This document shows, one piece after another, positions 31,282-40,031 of a stretch of 64,000 bases of DNA. This stretch comes from Actinoplanes solisilvae (GTDB taxonomy: Bacteria > Actinomycetota > Actinomycetes > Mycobacteriales > Micromonosporaceae): positions 30,534 to 94,533 of the forward strand of contig NZ_RJAC01000028.1 of NCBI RefSeq assembly GCF_003999975.1, given 5' to 3'. Numbering within the stretch: the stretch's first letter is position 1; each line of letters starts with the position of its first letter. The translations under genes and the position numbers were made by a program. Below the pieces are notes generated by a model. It did no database searches and was not told the DNA's origin. It saw only the letters and a program-made list of their open reading frames with translations.

Positions 31282-32046
31282 TCAGGCGATGAGCCGTGTG
31301 CGCCACGGCATCGCCAGGCGCTCGAGCAGGAGCGTGGTGAGATAGAAGGCGAGTCCGAGCAGGCAGGCGCCGACCACGAAGGCCCAGGCACGGGGGTAGG
31401 CGGTGAACGCCGCGGCCGACGTGATGCGCGAGCCGAGACCGTTCTGCAGGCCACCGAAGTATTCGGCGACCACCGCGGCGATGACGGCCAGCGACGACGC
31501 CTGCCGCAGGCCGGTGAAGACGTGGGGCAGTGCGCCGGGCAGCCGAACTTTTCGGGCGAAGGTCCAGCCGCTGGCGGCGTACGTGTGCATGAGCTCTTGA
31601 TGGATGGGGTTGACCTCGCGCAGCCCGCGCAGGGTGTTGATGAAGACCGGAAAGAAGACGATGATGCCGGCCACGAGACGGCGGGGGAGGCTGCTCGTGG
31701 ACTCGAACATGTTGTTGAGGATCGGCGCCAGCGCGATGATCGGCAGCGCGTTGAGCACGGCCGCGAACGGCAGTGACACCTCGGCCAGAGGGCGGAAGCG
31801 GCTGGACGCCATCGCGGCCAGCACCGCCACGACGCTGCCGCCGATCAGGCCGATCAGGGCGTTCTCGCCGCTGGCCAGGGCCGCCTCCCAGACGTTGCGG
31901 CGCTGATCGACCAGCTCGTCCCAGATCGCCGCGGGGGCGGGCAGGATGAACGGGGCGATCCGGCCGGCGACGACGATGACCTGCCAGAGGGCGATCGCCG
32001 CGACGCCGAAGACCAGCGGGGGCACGATCGCGCGGGCCCACTTCAC
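31282..32046 (-). CDS. ABC transporter permease (second permease)
   Basis: A 254-aa inner-membrane permease of the SsuC/TauC/THI-type family with about six transmembrane helices (PLVFGVAAIALWQVIVVAG, ALIGLIGGSVVAVLAAMAS and others). The cytoplasmic EAA-like loop that contacts the ATPase is present (YAASGWTFARKVRLPGALPH). The GTG start overlaps the ATPase stop (GTGA). With the permease at 32819-33658 it probably forms a heterodimeric channel for the substrate delivered by the NMT1-like binding protein. Confidence 0.9.
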   Translation of the reverse strand: MKWARAIVPPLVFGVAAIALWQVIVVAGRIAPFILPAPAAIWDELVDQRRNVWEAALASGENALIGLIGGSVVAVLAAMASSRFRPLAEVSLPFAAVLNALPIIALAPILNNMFESTSSLPRRLVAGIIVFFPVFINTLRGLREVNPIHQELMHTYAASGWTFARKVRLPGALPHVFTGLRQASSLAVIAAVVAEYFGGLQNGLGSRITSAAAFTAYPRAWAFVVGACLLGLAFYLTTLLLERLAMPWRTRLIA

Positions 32047-32822
32047 GACACGCTCCGGGCCGGTGTGCCGCGCAGCGACTGGCGTACGGCGGTGATGCAC
32101 TCGAAGTAGAGCGGCGACTGACGTCCGGCGTCGTCGCGTGACGGCAGCTCGATCGGGATGGAGGCGGTGATGCGACCGGGCCGCGGCGACATGACCACGA
32201 CGCGGTCGGACAGGAAGACCGCCTCCGAGATCGAGTGGGTGACGAAGACCGTGCTCGTGCCGGTTTTCGCGCAGATGCTGAGCAGCTCGGACTGCAGACG
32301 TTCGCGGGTCATCTCGTCCAGGGCGCCGAACGGCTCGTCCATGAGCAGCAGCGGCGGTTGTACGGCCAGGGCGCGGGCGATCGCGACGCGCTGCTGCATG
32401 CCGCCGGAGAGCTGCGCGGGGTAGTGCCCGGCGAAGTCGGCCAGCCCGACCAGGGCCAGCATCTCCTCCGCGCGGGCCTTGCGTTCGGCGCGCGGGGTGC
32501 CGCGCAGTTCGAGCGGCAGCTCCACGTTCTTGAGCACGGTGCGCCACTCGAACAGGCCCGACTGCTGAAAGGCGATCCCGTACGCCTGTTCCTTGCGCGC
32601 GGTTCCGGCGGACTTCCCGGCCACGGTGACCGTGCCGGTCGTGGGCGCGATCAGGTCGGCGATCAGGCGCAGCAGCGTGCTCTTGCCGCAGCCCGACGGG
32701 CCGATCAGCGACACGAACTCGCCCTCACCGACCGTGAGGTCGACGTCGGACAGGGCGACCACCTCATCCGTACGCCCCTGGTTGAAGATTTTCGTGACGG
32801 ATGAAACGACAACGGCACTCAT
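32043..32822 (-). CDS. ABC transporter ATP-binding protein
   Basis: A 259-aa ATPase subunit of the nitrate/sulfonate/taurine group. Walker A is GPSGCGKSTLLRL, the Q-loop lies in IAFQQSGLFEWRTV, the signature is LSGGMQQRVAIARAL, Walker B plus D-loop is LLLMDEPFGALDE and the switch His lies in FVTHSISEAVFL. All are intact. Start ATG 32822 overlaps the stop of permease 1 and its stop overlaps the start of permease 2, so the three membrane-complex genes are strictly coupled. It energises import of the pyrimidine-type substrate. Confidence 0.95.
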   Translation of the reverse strand: MSAVVVSSVTKIFNQGRTDEVVALSDVDLTVGEGEFVSLIGPSGCGKSTLLRLIADLIAPTTGTVTVAGKSAGTARKEQAYGIAFQQSGLFEWRTVLKNVELPLELRGTPRAERKARAEEMLALVGLADFAGHYPAQLSGGMQQRVAIARALAVQPPLLLMDEPFGALDEMTRERLQSELLSICAKTGTSTVFVTHSISEAVFLSDRVVVMSPRPGRITASIPIELPSRDDAGRQSPLYFECITAVRQSLRGTPARSVS

Positions 32823-33658
32823 AGGGTCACCACCTCCACGTGCCGGCGGTGCCGCATGAGGGGCAGCTCCAGCAGGCTGACAAGACCGGCGACGAGCAGG
32901 CCGAGCAGGGCGGCGCCGAGCATCGCGGTGTAGACCTTCGCGGGGTCCGAGGTGGCCTCGCGCGAGTATTCGATGATGAGACGGCCGATGCCGCCCCGGG
33001 TGCCGGTCGAGATCTCGCCGACGACGGCGCCGACCACCGCCGCCGCCCCGGCCAGGCGCAGCGCCGGGAAGAGGTAGGGCAGGGATGCCGGGAAGCGCAG
33101 TTTGACCAGCGTGCGCCACCAGCCCGAGGCGTAGCTGCGCATCAGCTCGACGCCGGCCGGCGCGGGCGACTGCAGCCCGCGCAGCATGCCCACCGCGACC
33201 GGGAAGAACGCCAGGTAGGCCGCGATCAGCGCAACCGTCATCCAGCCGGGCCAGAGTACGTTCCAGCCGGCCACCAGAGGAGCGAGCGCGACCAGAGGCA
33301 CCGTCTGAGAGAGGATCACGTACGGCAACAGGCCGCGCTCGACGATGCGGAAGCGCTGCATGAGCGCCGCCAGCACCAGCCCGACGAGCGCCCCGATGGC
33401 GAACCCGGCCGCGGTGATGCCCAGCGTGAACAGGCACGCGTTCACGACCACGATCCAGACCGGGCGGCCGCCCGTGAGTTCCGGGCGGCCGAGCCGTTCC
33501 ACCACCGTCCACAGGTGCGGCATGGACAGGTCGTCGGCGCGCGGCAGCACGCGGACGCCCAGCAGCACCGCGCCGTCGGGGCTGCCGACGAGCTTGTAGC
33601 CCTCCCACAGCACCGCGCAGACGGCGACGCCGATCAGGACGTAGAGGGCTCTTCTCAC
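32819..33658 (-). CDS. ABC transporter permease (first permease)
   Basis: A 279-aa permease of the same binding-protein-dependent family as the second permease, but with a longer periplasmic segment after the first helix (VRVLPRADDLSMPHLWTVVE). About six transmembrane helices and the EAA-like loop (SYASGWWRTLVKLRFPASLP) are visible. GTG 33658 overlaps the stop of the LLM oxidoreductase gene by 4 bp, linking transport to the catabolic enzymes. The two permeases differ enough to be heterodimer partners. Confidence 0.9.
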   Translation of the reverse strand: MRRALYVLIGVAVCAVLWEGYKLVGSPDGAVLLGVRVLPRADDLSMPHLWTVVERLGRPELTGGRPVWIVVVNACLFTLGITAAGFAIGALVGLVLAALMQRFRIVERGLLPYVILSQTVPLVALAPLVAGWNVLWPGWMTVALIAAYLAFFPVAVGMLRGLQSPAPAGVELMRSYASGWWRTLVKLRFPASLPYLFPALRLAGAAAVVGAVVGEISTGTRGGIGRLIIEYSREATSDPAKVYTAMLGAALLGLLVAGLVSLLELPLMRHRRHVEVVTL

Positions 33659-34650
33659 GACATCGCCGGGATGACGTGCTCGCCGTACGCCCGGAGGGTC
33701 TCCTCCTTGGCGTCGTGCTGCAGGTAGACCGCGAACTGGTCGACCCCCAGCGACCGCAGCTCCTGAAGGCGCTTGAGGTGGTTCTCGACCGGGCCGAGCA
33801 CGCAGAACCGGTCGACGACCTCGTCGGGCACGAACGTGGTGTGCGTGTTGCCCGCGCGCCCGTGCTCGGCGTAGTCGTACCCTTCCCGGCCCTTGATGTA
33901 GTCGGTCAGCACCTGCGGGACCGCGCCGTCGCCGCCGTAGCGCGCGACGATGTCGGCCACGTGATTGCCGACCATGCCGCCGAACCACCGGGTCTGCTCC
34001 CGCTGGTGGGCCAGGTCGTCGCCCACGTAGGCCGGCGCGGCCACGCAGAACTTGATGGCCATCGGGTCGCGGCCCGCCTGCTCGGCCGCCCGCCGCACCG
34101 CGCCGATCATCCACGCGGCGATGTCGGGGTCGGCGAGCTGCAGGATGTAGCCGTCGCCCACCTCACCGGTCAGGGCCAGAGCCTTCGGCCCGTACGCGGC
34201 CACCCACACCTCGAGGCTGCTGTCGGGGGCCCACGCGAGCTGTTGTTCCCTGCCGCGCAACGACACCTTCTCGCCGTTGGCCAGCCCGCGGATCACCTCG
34301 ATCGACTCGCGGAGTTGTGCGAGGGACTGGGGTTGGGCCCCGAGCACGCGCAGCGCCGAGTCGCCCCGGCCGATGCCGCAGATCGTCCGGTTGCCGTACA
34401 TCTCGTTGAGGGTCGCGAACAGCGAGGCGAGCACGGTCCAGTCGCGGGTGCCGGGGTTGGTGACCATCGGGCCGACGATCACCCGCTCGGTCTCGTCGAG
34501 GATCTTCGAGTAGATGACGAACGGCTCCTGCCAGAGCACGTGCGAGTCGAAGGTCCAGACGTGGCTGAAACCTTGCGCCTCGGCCTGCTTGGCGAGGTCG
34601 ATGACCGTACGGGCGGGTGGGTTGTTCTGTAATACGACTCCGATGTCCAA
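33655..34650 (-). CDS. LLM-class F420-dependent oxidoreductase (TIGR03842/CPS_4043-like)
   Basis: A 331-aa luciferase-like monooxygenase-fold protein. Characteristic stretches are GFSHVWTFDSHVLWQEPFVI, ICGIGRGDSALRVLGAQPQS, VWVAAYGPKALALTGEVGDG and a C-terminal HLKRLQELRSLGVDQFAVYL. It matches the CPS_4043-like subgroup, which is repeatedly found beside dihydropyrimidinase genes. Members are expected to use coenzyme F420 or FMN. Its reaction is unproven; reduction or oxygenation of the pyrimidine or hydantoin ring are both conceivable. TTG start with only a weak ribosome site, 16 bp downstream of the dihydropyrimidinase stop. Confidence 0.87.
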   Translation of the reverse strand: MDIGVVLQNNPPARTVIDLAKQAEAQGFSHVWTFDSHVLWQEPFVIYSKILDETERVIVGPMVTNPGTRDWTVLASLFATLNEMYGNRTICGIGRGDSALRVLGAQPQSLAQLRESIEVIRGLANGEKVSLRGREQQLAWAPDSSLEVWVAAYGPKALALTGEVGDGYILQLADPDIAAWMIGAVRRAAEQAGRDPMAIKFCVAAPAYVGDDLAHQREQTRWFGGMVGNHVADIVARYGGDGAVPQVLTDYIKGREGYDYAEHGRAGNTHTTFVPDEVVDRFCVLGPVENHLKRLQELRSLGVDQFAVYLQHDAKEETLRAYGEHVIPAMS

Positions 34651-34666
34651 GGGTCCGGCCCCCGTT

Positions 34667-36067
34667 CTAGAGGAGATAGTCGGAAAGAGCGCGGGGGACG
34701 TACTTGCCGCGGCCGGCGCGGCCGGTGTAGTCGCCGTTGCGGCTGATCACCTCGCCCCGGGACAGCACGGTGTCGACCTTCCCGTCGATCTCCCAGCCCT
34801 CCCACGCGGAGTGGTCCATGTTCATGTGGTGGGTGTCGACGCTGATCCGGGTGCGGCCGTTGGGGTCGTAGAGCACGATGTCGGCGTCCGAGCCGGGCGC
34901 GATGACGCCCTTGCGGGGATAGAGGCCGAACATGCGGGCCGGCGTCGTCGCGATCGTCTCGACCCAGCGGGCCAGGGACAGCTTGCCGTCCACGACACCC
35001 TGGTAGAGCAGGTCGACGCGGTGCTCGACGCTGCCGATGCCGTTCGGGATCTTCGAGAAGTCGCCCAGGCCGAGCTCCTTCTGGTCCTTCATGCAGAACG
35101 GGCAGTGGTCGGTCGAGACCACCGACAGGTCGTTGGTGCGCAGGCCCTGCCACAGGTCGGCGCGGTGGCTCTCGTGCTTGCTGCGCAGCGGCGTCGAGCA
35201 GACCCATTTGGCGCCTTCGAAGCCGGGGGAGCCGAGCTGGTCCTCCAGGGTCAGGTAGAGGTATTGCGGGCAGGTCTCGGCGAAGACGTTGCGGCCCAGG
35301 TCGCGAGCGGCCTTCACCTGTTCGAGGGCCTTGGACGCGCTGAGGTGCACGATGTAGAGCGGGCAGTCGGCGGCCACGCTCGCGAGCCAGATGGCCCGGC
35401 TGGTGGCTTCGGCCTCGAGCTCTTGCGGGCGGGTGAGGCCGTGGTGGATCGGGTCGGTCTCGCCGCGCTCGAGGGCCTGCTTGACCAGCACGTCGATGGC
35501 CGGGCCGTTCTCGGCGTGCATCATGATCATGGCGCCGTTGTCGCGGGCCTTCTGCATGGCCCGCAGGATCTGGCCGTCGTCGGAGTAGAAGACCCCCGGG
35601 TACGCCATGAAGAGCTTGAAACTCGTGATGCCCTCGGTGGAGACGAGCTGGTCCATCGCCTTGAGCGCGTCGTCGTCGACCCCGCCCAGGATCATGTGGA
35701 AGCCGTAGTCGATGTGGCAGTTGCCGTCGGCCTTGGCGTGCCACGCGGCCAGCCCGTCCTGCACGACCTCGCCGTACCGCTGCACCGCGAAATCGATGAT
35801 CGTGGTGGTGCCGCCGATCGCGGCCGCCCTGGTGCCGGTGTCGAAGGTGTCGCTGGCCGCGGTGCCGCCGAAGGGCAGCTCCATGTGGGTGTGGGCGTCG
35901 ACCGCGCCGGGGATGACGTACTTGCCGGTGGCGTCGATGATCTCCGGCCCGTCCGGAGCGCGGCCGGGCGCGAAGATCGCGGCGATCGTCTCGCCCTCGA
36001 CGAGGACGTCCGCCTCGTACGCACCGGTCGGGCCGATGACCGTTCCGCCCCTGATCAGGATGCTCAC
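34667..36067 (-). CDS. hydA: dihydropyrimidinase / D-hydantoinase
   Basis: A 466-aa cyclic amidohydrolase that opens dihydropyrimidines (5,6-dihydrouracil to N-carbamoyl-beta-alanine) or hydantoins. The binuclear metal site is complete: His59 and His61 (DAHTHMELPFGG), carboxylated Lys151 (SFKLFMAYPG), His184 (MMHAENG), His241 (YIVHLSA) and Asp320 (STDHCPF). Tyr156 is the conserved catalytic tyrosine. The GTG start overlaps the stop of the ureidopropionase gene (GTGA), so product and consumer enzymes are made together. Genuine dihydropyrimidinase is favoured over hydantoinase by the neighbours. Confidence 0.95.
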   Translation of the reverse strand: MSILIRGGTVIGPTGAYEADVLVEGETIAAIFAPGRAPDGPEIIDATGKYVIPGAVDAHTHMELPFGGTAASDTFDTGTRAAAIGGTTTIIDFAVQRYGEVVQDGLAAWHAKADGNCHIDYGFHMILGGVDDDALKAMDQLVSTEGITSFKLFMAYPGVFYSDDGQILRAMQKARDNGAMIMMHAENGPAIDVLVKQALERGETDPIHHGLTRPQELEAEATSRAIWLASVAADCPLYIVHLSASKALEQVKAARDLGRNVFAETCPQYLYLTLEDQLGSPGFEGAKWVCSTPLRSKHESHRADLWQGLRTNDLSVVSTDHCPFCMKDQKELGLGDFSKIPNGIGSVEHRVDLLYQGVVDGKLSLARWVETIATTPARMFGLYPRKGVIAPGSDADIVLYDPNGRTRISVDTHHMNMDHSAWEGWEIDGKVDTVLSRGEVISRNGDYTGRAGRGKYVPRALSDYLL

Positions 36068-36903
36068 GGCTCCACCGTCCGCGTGTAGGCCTCCGGCCGG
36101 CGGTCGCGGTAGAACTGCCAGCGCTCGCGAACCGTCTTGAGCAGGCTCAGGTCGAGGTCTCGAACGATCAGCTCGGGCTCGTGGGTGTCGCCGACCTCGC
36201 CGACGAATTTGCCCTCGGGGTCGACGAAGTAGCTCTGGCCGTAGAAGTCGTCGTCGCCCAGCGGCTCGATGCCCACCCGGTTGATGGCGCCGATGAAGTA
36301 TTCGTTGGCGACCGCGCTGGCCGGCTGCTCCAGCTGCCACAGATAGCTCGACAGGCCCCGGCTGGTGGCCGACGGGTTGAAGACGATCTGCGCGCCGCCC
36401 AGGCCCAGCTCGCGCCAGCCCTCGGGGAAGTGCCGGTCATAGCAGATGTAGACGCCGACCTTGCCGACCGCCGTGTCGAAGACGGGGAAGCCGAGGTTGC
36501 CGGGGCGGAAGTAGAACTTCTCCCAGAAGCCCTTGACCTGCGGGATGTGGTGCTTGCGGTACTTGCCGAGGTAGGAGCCGTCGGCGTCGAGGACGGCGGC
36601 CGTGTTGTAGAGGACGCCCTCCTGCTCCTTCTCGTACATCGGCAGGACCATGACCAGGCCCAGCTCGGCGGCGAGGGCCTGGAAGCGCTCGGTCGTCGGG
36701 CCGGGGATCGACTCGGCGTACTCGTAGTACGCGGCGTCCTGGACCTGGCAGAAGTAAGGGCCGTAGAAGAGCTCCTGGAAGCAGATGACCTTCGCTCCCT
36801 GAGCGGCGGCGTCGCGGGCGTAGTCCTCGTGTGCCTTGATCATCGATTCCTTGTCGCCCGTCCACGTGGTCTGGACGAGGGCGGCCCGGATGATGTCGCT
36901 CAT
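36064..36903 (-). CDS. beta-ureidopropionase / N-carbamoyl amidohydrolase (nitrilase family)
   Basis: A 279-aa carbon-nitrogen hydrolase with the Glu-Lys-Cys triad of the nitrilase superfamily: Glu44 (FQELFYGPY), Lys117 (KYRKHHIPQ) and Cys154 (VYICYDRHFPE). It should hydrolyse the N-carbamoyl-beta-amino acid released by the dihydropyrimidinase to beta-alanine (or 3-aminoisobutyrate), CO2 and ammonia. It is the first gene of the leftward seven-gene operon. ATG 36903 is preceded by GGGAGGG. It is divergent from the MocR regulator across about 190 bp. Confidence 0.94.
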   Translation of the reverse strand: MSDIIRAALVQTTWTGDKESMIKAHEDYARDAAAQGAKVICFQELFYGPYFCQVQDAAYYEYAESIPGPTTERFQALAAELGLVMVLPMYEKEQEGVLYNTAAVLDADGSYLGKYRKHHIPQVKGFWEKFYFRPGNLGFPVFDTAVGKVGVYICYDRHFPEGWRELGLGGAQIVFNPSATSRGLSSYLWQLEQPASAVANEYFIGAINRVGIEPLGDDDFYGQSYFVDPEGKFVGEVGDTHEPELIVRDLDLSLLKTVRERWQFYRDRRPEAYTRTVEP

Positions 36904-36916
36904 GACTGACCCTCCC

Positions 36917-36930
36917 GATAGATCTCTATC
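36917..36930. promoter_or_regulatory. inverted repeat GATAGA-TC-TCTATC upstream of the catabolic operon
   Basis: Perfect 6-bp arms separated by two bases, 14 bp upstream of the ureidopropionase start, in the divergent gap facing the MocR gene. It overlaps the expected leader of the catabolic operon and is a candidate operator for the divergent regulator. Confidence 0.4.
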
Positions 36931-37091
36931 GCTGCTCGGGCGCGGTGGACGCACCCGTGATCGTGTGTCTACTCCCCGTCATACACCCTGCGCTAGGGCT
37001 TGAATATCGACTTCAGATGCCGTAGGACACTAACGACACACGTTCGGGCGGACAATTGCCAGAACGTAACGGACTGTTTCGGAGAGGTAAT

Positions 37092-38468
37092 TTGCTCGCG
37101 CTGATCACCGGGGCGGTCGAGGACCGCAGCGCCCGGGGCATCGCCGCGGCCGTGAGCCGCCTGGTGACCGCCGGAAAGCTGACGGCCGGGGCCAGGCTGC
37201 CGACCGTACGAGAGGTTGCGCGCGAACTGGGGGTGAGCCCGACGACGGTCAGCGAGGCGTGGCGCAGCCTCACCCGGGCCGGGGCGATCCAGACGCGGGG
37301 GCGTTCAGGGACGTTCGTGGCCGCGCCGGTGCTGCCACGGCAGCGATGGCGCTATTCGCAACTCGGGGGCCGGGTTACCGCCGTGACGAGAGATCTGTCG
37401 ACCGGCGTACCCGATCATGACCTTTTGCCCGATCTGACGGACGCGCTGAGGCGGGTGGGGGACGGGCGGCTGACGACCAGCTATCTCGACGCGCCCGTGC
37501 TGCCGGGGCTGGAGGCGGTGCTGCGCGAGCGGTGGCCGTTCCCGCCCGAGCAGCTCACGGTGGTCGACGGGGCGCTGGACGCGATCGACCGGGTGATCGG
37601 CTCGGTGGTGCGGTTCGGCGACCGGGTGGTGGTGGAGAACCCGGCCTTCCCGCCGCTGCTCGACCTGCTGCAGACGGTGGGGGCGACGGTCGTGGGGGTG
37701 CCGCTCGACGCCGACGGGCTGCTTCCGGAGTCGCTGCGTTCAGCGCTGTCCGATTATCCGGCGGTGGCGGTCTTCCTGCAGCCGCGGGCGCACAACCCGA
37801 CCGGGGTCAGCATGACGGCCGCACGTGCTGCTGCTCTGGCCGCCGTCCTCGACGGCTTCCCCGACGTGCTGGTGGTCGAGGACGATCATGCGGGCGACAT
37901 CGCGACGGCCCCGCCGGTCAGCCTCGGCGCTCACCTGCCTTCACGCACGGTGCATGTCGCGAGCTTCTCGAAAAGTCACGGCCCCGATCTGCGCCTGGCC
38001 GCGATCGGCGGTCCGTCCTCGGTGATCGCCGCGGTGGCCGACCGCCGCCTGCTGGGGCCCGGCTGGTCCAGCCGCCTGTTGCAGGGCGTGCTGCTCGACC
38101 TGCTCACCGACCCGTCGGCGATCGCCCAGATCGCCAAGGCCCGGCAGGCGTACGCCACCAGGCGCGCGGCCCTGCTGTCGGCGCTGCACGACCGCGGCGT
38201 CACCGCCACCGCGGCCGACGGCATCAACCTCTGGATGGCCGTCGACGACCAGCAGATCGCGATGGTCGCCCTGGCCGCCCACGGCATCGCCGTCGCCCCC
38301 GGGGCCCCGTTCTGCGTGACCCCCCTCGACTCCGACCACGTCCGCGTGACCGCCGGCCTGATCCCCGACGACTTCGAGCCCCTGGCCGACATCCTGGCCG
38401 CCGCCGCCCTGCTCGACACCCGAGGCAGCGGCCCCCGAGCCACCCCGCATCCACGCGGCTGGCGCTGA
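37092..38468 (+). CDS. MocR/GabR-type GntR regulator with aminotransferase-like domain
   Basis: About 458 aa. The N-terminal GntR winged helix (about 10-80, KLTAGARLPTVREVARELGV, SPTTVSEAWRSLTRAGAI) is fused to a fold-type I aminotransferase-like domain. That domain has the PLP-lysine segment SFSKSHGPDLRLAAIG and FLQPRAHNPTGVSMT. MocR proteins sense PLP adducts of amino compounds such as GABA, taurine or beta-alanine. It lies between the catabolic operon and the aminotransferase gene, so control by beta-alanine or a related amine is the natural reading. TTG 37092 has GGAGAGG at 4 bases; TTG 37056 gives a slightly longer form. Confidence 0.88.
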   Translation: MLALITGAVEDRSARGIAAAVSRLVTAGKLTAGARLPTVREVARELGVSPTTVSEAWRSLTRAGAIQTRGRSGTFVAAPVLPRQRWRYSQLGGRVTAVTRDLSTGVPDHDLLPDLTDALRRVGDGRLTTSYLDAPVLPGLEAVLRERWPFPPEQLTVVDGALDAIDRVIGSVVRFGDRVVVENPAFPPLLDLLQTVGATVVGVPLDADGLLPESLRSALSDYPAVAVFLQPRAHNPTGVSMTAARAAALAAVLDGFPDVLVVEDDHAGDIATAPPVSLGAHLPSRTVHVASFSKSHGPDLRLAAIGGPSSVIAAVADRRLLGPGWSSRLLQGVLLDLLTDPSAIAQIAKARQAYATRRAALLSALHDRGVTATAADGINLWMAVDDQQIAMVALAAHGIAVAPGAPFCVTPLDSDHVRVTAGLIPDDFEPLADILAAAALLDTRGSGPRATPHPRGWR

Positions 38469-38494
38469 TCGAGATCACTGCGAAGGAGCCCACC

Positions 38495-39796
38495 ATGAGC
38501 GATGACCTGCTGGCCCGCCACCGCGCGGTGATGCCGGGCTGGATGCCGACCTACTACGGCGACGACGCGCTGGAGATCGTCTCCGGGTCCGGGCGCCGGG
38601 TGAGCGCGTCCGACGGGCGTACCTATCTCGATTTCTTCGGCGGCGTGCTGACCTCGATGATCGGGTATGACGTCGCGGAGATCAACGAGGCGGTGCAGCG
38701 TCAGCTCGCGACCGGGGTCGTGCACACGTCGACGCTCTATCTGATCCGGCAGCAGATCGAGCTGGCCGAGAAGATCGCGCGGGTCTCCGGCATCCCCGAC
38801 GCGCGGGTGTTCTTCACCAACTCGGGCAGCGAGGCCAACGAGACCGCGCTGATGATGGCGGCCAACGTGCGCCGGTCCAACCAGATCCTGGCGATCAAGA
38901 ACAGTTACCACGGCCGCACGTTCGCCACCATGGCCGTCACCGGGCACCGCAGCTGGTCGTCGAGTGCGCTCAGCCCGCTGAACGTCTCGTGGCTCGCCTC
39001 GGGCGATCGGCTGCGCGGGCGGATGGCCGGGCTGGCCGACGGCGACCTCGTCGACGCGGCGGTCGACGACCTGCGCGAGGTGCTGGCCACGGTCACCGCC
39101 GGGGACGTGGCCGCGATGATCGCCGAGCCGATCCAGGGGGTCGGCGGGTTCGTGGCCGGGCCCGACGGGCTGCTGGGGGCGTACCAGAAGGTCTTGGGGG
39201 AGCACGGGATCCTGCTGATCGCCGACGAGGTGCAGACCGGCTGGGGGCGTACGGGGGAGCATTTCTGGGGTTATCAGGCCCACGGCGTCATCCCCGACCT
39301 GATCACGTTCGCCAAGGGGATCGGCAACGGGTTCGCGCTCGGCGGCGTCGTCGGGCGGGCCGAGGTCATGAACGCGGTGCCGGCGATCAGCTTCTCCACG
39401 TTCGGCGGCAACCCGCTGTCGGCGGCGGCCGGCAACGCCGTGCTCGACTACGTGCTCGACCACGACCTGCAGGCCAACGCCGCGCGGACCGGGGCGATCC
39501 TGCTCGACGGGCTGCGCGGGCTCGACCTCGGGATCATCGGCGAGGTGCGCGGCAAGGGCCTGATGATCGGCGTCGAGATCGTGCGGCCGGGGACGAACGA
39601 GCCGGACCCGGCGGGCACGTTGCGCGCCTTCGACGAGTGCCGGGCCGGTGGCCTGCTGGTCGGCAAGGGCGGCCTCTACGGCAACGTGCTGCGGATGGGC
39701 CCGGCCCTGACCCTGACCGAGGACGAGGCCCGCGAGGGTCTGGGCATCCTGACCGCGGCACTGTCCCGCGTGGACGCTGAGGCGCGTATCGGCTGA
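38495..39796 (+). CDS. class III aminotransferase, likely beta-alanine/3-aminoisobutyrate transaminase
   Basis: A 433-aa PLP enzyme of class III. Diagnostic segments are VFFTNSGSEANETALMMAAN, YHGRTFATMAVTGH, IAEPIQGVGGF, LLIADEVQTGWGRTG and the PLP-binding Lys274 in ITFAKGIGNGFALGG. It resembles AGXT2-like enzymes that transfer the amino group of beta-alanine or 3-aminoisobutyrate to pyruvate or glyoxylate. Together with the dihydropyrimidinase and ureidopropionase it would complete reductive pyrimidine breakdown to malonate or methylmalonate semialdehyde. AAGGAG precedes ATG; it follows the MocR gene by 26 bp and is probably co-transcribed. Confidence 0.9.
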   Translation: MSDDLLARHRAVMPGWMPTYYGDDALEIVSGSGRRVSASDGRTYLDFFGGVLTSMIGYDVAEINEAVQRQLATGVVHTSTLYLIRQQIELAEKIARVSGIPDARVFFTNSGSEANETALMMAANVRRSNQILAIKNSYHGRTFATMAVTGHRSWSSSALSPLNVSWLASGDRLRGRMAGLADGDLVDAAVDDLREVLATVTAGDVAAMIAEPIQGVGGFVAGPDGLLGAYQKVLGEHGILLIADEVQTGWGRTGEHFWGYQAHGVIPDLITFAKGIGNGFALGGVVGRAEVMNAVPAISFSTFGGNPLSAAAGNAVLDYVLDHDLQANAARTGAILLDGLRGLDLGIIGEVRGKGLMIGVEIVRPGTNEPDPAGTLRAFDECRAGGLLVGKGGLYGNVLRMGPALTLTEDEAREGLGILTAALSRVDAEARIG

Positions 39797-39810
39797 TAGT
39801 TACATTTACG

Positions 39811-39924
39811 AACGCCTCGGTCACGGTGAGGATTGTTCAGGGCGGTGGAGACCAGGTTGCCCAGCTGCGGCTGACTGCAACTCCAGGTCGGCCCTGAACA
39901 ACCCTCAGACGTGACCGGGGCGTT
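39811..39924. terminator. 114-bp imperfect hairpin after the aminotransferase gene
   Basis: Arms of about 32 bp (39811-39842 and 39892-39924) pair with only a few mismatches: AACGCC-CGGTCACG, then TGAGG-TTGTTCAGGG against its complement. The 49-base middle has further self-complementary pieces (TTGCCCAGCTGCGG with CTGACTGCAA). The right arm ends in GGGGCGTTTTG, a terminator-like end. It is far larger than a usual terminator and could also be a structured RNA. Confidence 0.7.
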
Positions 39925-40031
39925 TTGTATGCGCGTTGGAAACTTTCGCTAGATCTGAAGAAACTTCTCTTCACTTTGGACGAAACAGATCGGTAACCTA
40001 TCGAACGATGTCGTTCGAAGGAGAGACCGCA

